From positions 1-6,098 of the forward strand of contig CAMLEF010000287.1 in NCBI GenBank assembly GCA_946478675.1: a DNA stretch of 6,098 bases, given 5' to 3'. The first letter of the stretch is position 1, and each line of letters starts with the position of its first letter. The position numbers and the translations under genes were made by a program. Source of the DNA: an uncultured Flavobacteriales bacterium (GTDB lineage: Bacteria > Bacteroidota > Bacteroidia > Palsa-965). Shown here piece after piece: positions 5,303-6,098 of the stretch. The notes beneath the pieces were generated by a model that was not told the origin of the DNA, did not search any database, and saw only the letters and a program-made list of their open reading frames with translations.

Positions 5303-6098
5303 ATGAAAAAAATCAGCTACAACATTCTTACGGCGCTCCTGCTGTTTTGTACAATGGAGCTGTCCGCGCAAAACGGCGCCACGACCGTCAGCGGAATGAA
5401 TCCTGTCGGCTCCAGCGGCAACGCGAAAGTCGTCGGCCCGGGTGATCAACCGCTGGACGGTAACCAGCAGCTCGGACCTGCTTTCCAGGCCAGCGAATGC
5501 GGATTGGATTACACCACCGCCAGCAACAAGCTCGGCCAGCGCCTGCACCTCGGCTGCTGCCCTTCCACCGACGGCGTTCCGCAGCCTGCTACCTTCACGA
5601 TCGCCGGCATTCCTTCGAGCGCCACGATCCTGAAAGCGTTCATCTGGTGCGACGCTTCCGGTAACGGCGTGCCGATCACGCTGAACATCACCAACCCCGG
5701 CTCGTCCACTTTCGGCATCCCGATGTCAAACGTGGGCGGCGACATCGACAAATGCTGGGGCTACGGCGGCGTGTACACCTACCGCGCGGACATCACCGCA
5801 GCGATCGGCGGACCGTCGAACGGCAACGGTAACTACGTCATCAGCGGTTTCCCGACCAACCCGCCGAACGCCGGCAACGACGTGGACGGTGCAACCATGA
5901 TGGTGATCTGGCAGGATAACTCTGCCGGTTTCCGCGGCGATCTCGTGATCTGGGACGGCGCGATCGTGAAGCTCGGCCAGCCTGCCTCACAAACGATCAA
6001 CAACTTCACCGCCTGCCAGGGAAACATCTCGAAAGCCCGTGCGTTCTCCTGCTACGGTGACCTGCAGGGCTACAACTCCGGCATCATCCTGAACGGTA
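5303..6098 (+). CDS. Secreted surface protein of unknown function, 3' end outside window
   Basis: From ATG at 5303 the frame is open to the window end, giving 265 residues of an incomplete protein. Residues 1-22 are a signal peptide (MKKIS, hydrophobic core, ELSA-Q cleavage). The mature part is rich in Gly, Asn, Ser and Thr and has spaced cysteines (SECGLD, LGCCPS, IWCDAS, DKCWGY, TACQGN, FSCYGD), as in an extracellular beta-rich protein with disulfides. From about residue 95 to 225 the pattern is FTIAGIP...ILKAFIWCDASG, then YRADITAAIGG, GNGNYVISGFP, DGATMMVIWQD and GDLVIWDGAIV. This resembles a beta-sandwich module seen in large bacterial surface and adhesin-like proteins, in which a polypeptide-borne DVT and a DGA..VV/YDG motif recur; that assignment is from memory and tentative. 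A T9SS sorting domain would be expected at the missing C-terminus but cannot be seen. It has its own promoter and follows a terminator, so it starts a separate transcription unit. Confidence 0.88.
   Translation, partial: MKKISYNILTALLLFCTMELSAQNGATTVSGMNPVGSSGNAKVVGPGDQPLDGNQQLGPAFQASECGLDYTTASNKLGQRLHLGCCPSTDGVPQPATFTIAGIPSSATILKAFIWCDASGNGVPITLNITNPGSSTFGIPMSNVGGDIDKCWGYGGVYTYRADITAAIGGPSNGNGNYVISGFPTNPPNAGNDVDGATMMVIWQDNSAGFRGDLVIWDGAIVKLGQPASQTINNFTACQGNISKARAFSCYGDLQGYNSGIILNG

Overview
The window looks like a chromosomal segment of a moderately GC-rich member of the Bacteroidota. Three things point there: a secreted M43 metalloprotease ending in a type IX secretion (T9SS) sorting domain with a VFPNPAQD motif, promoter-like elements of the TTG-N17..23-TAnnTTTG class, and a Bacteroidota-style WecA/MraY-like transferase with DNMD and HTTHH motifs. 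I cannot fix the order or genus from the sequence alone.

Layout. Positions 1-2077 (minus strand) hold a nearly complete secreted zinc protease: signal peptide, short prosegment with a CGT motif, M43 catalytic domain, PKD domain, a jelly-roll/MAM-like region and the T9SS C-terminal domain. Its last few codons lie beyond position 1. Positions 2078-2192 are its leader, with a hairpin terminator at the upstream end. Positions 2193-2732 (minus strand) hold a small single-pass membrane protein of unknown function. Its start is probably a GTG just downstream of a good Bacteroidota promoter; a TTG 51 bases further upstream, preceded by a strong Shine-Dalgarno sequence, is the alternative. Positions 2733-2833 are a divergent control region. 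On the plus strand, 2834-3943 encodes a polyprenyl-phosphate sugar-1-phosphate transferase of the MraY/WecA family. It overlaps by 26 bases a membrane-anchored MltD-like lytic transglycosylase with LysM (3918-5111). A terminator-like hairpin follows at 5141-5165. After an AT-rich control region with AGCGTTT repeats and a Bacteroidota-type promoter comes the start of a secreted cysteine-containing protein (5303 to the window end), which is cut off.

How it fits together. The central plus-strand pair forms an envelope-building unit: one enzyme loads a sugar phosphate onto undecaprenyl phosphate at the inner membrane, and the other cleaves peptidoglycan in the periplasm. The two outer genes encode exported proteins; the protease is a T9SS substrate and the 5303 product may be one too, but its C-terminus is not visible. 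I see no tRNA, rRNA, CRISPR array, insertion sequence, phage gene or defence system. The window reads as ordinary Bacteroidota envelope and secretion genes, and the more unusual signals are in the intergenic control regions.
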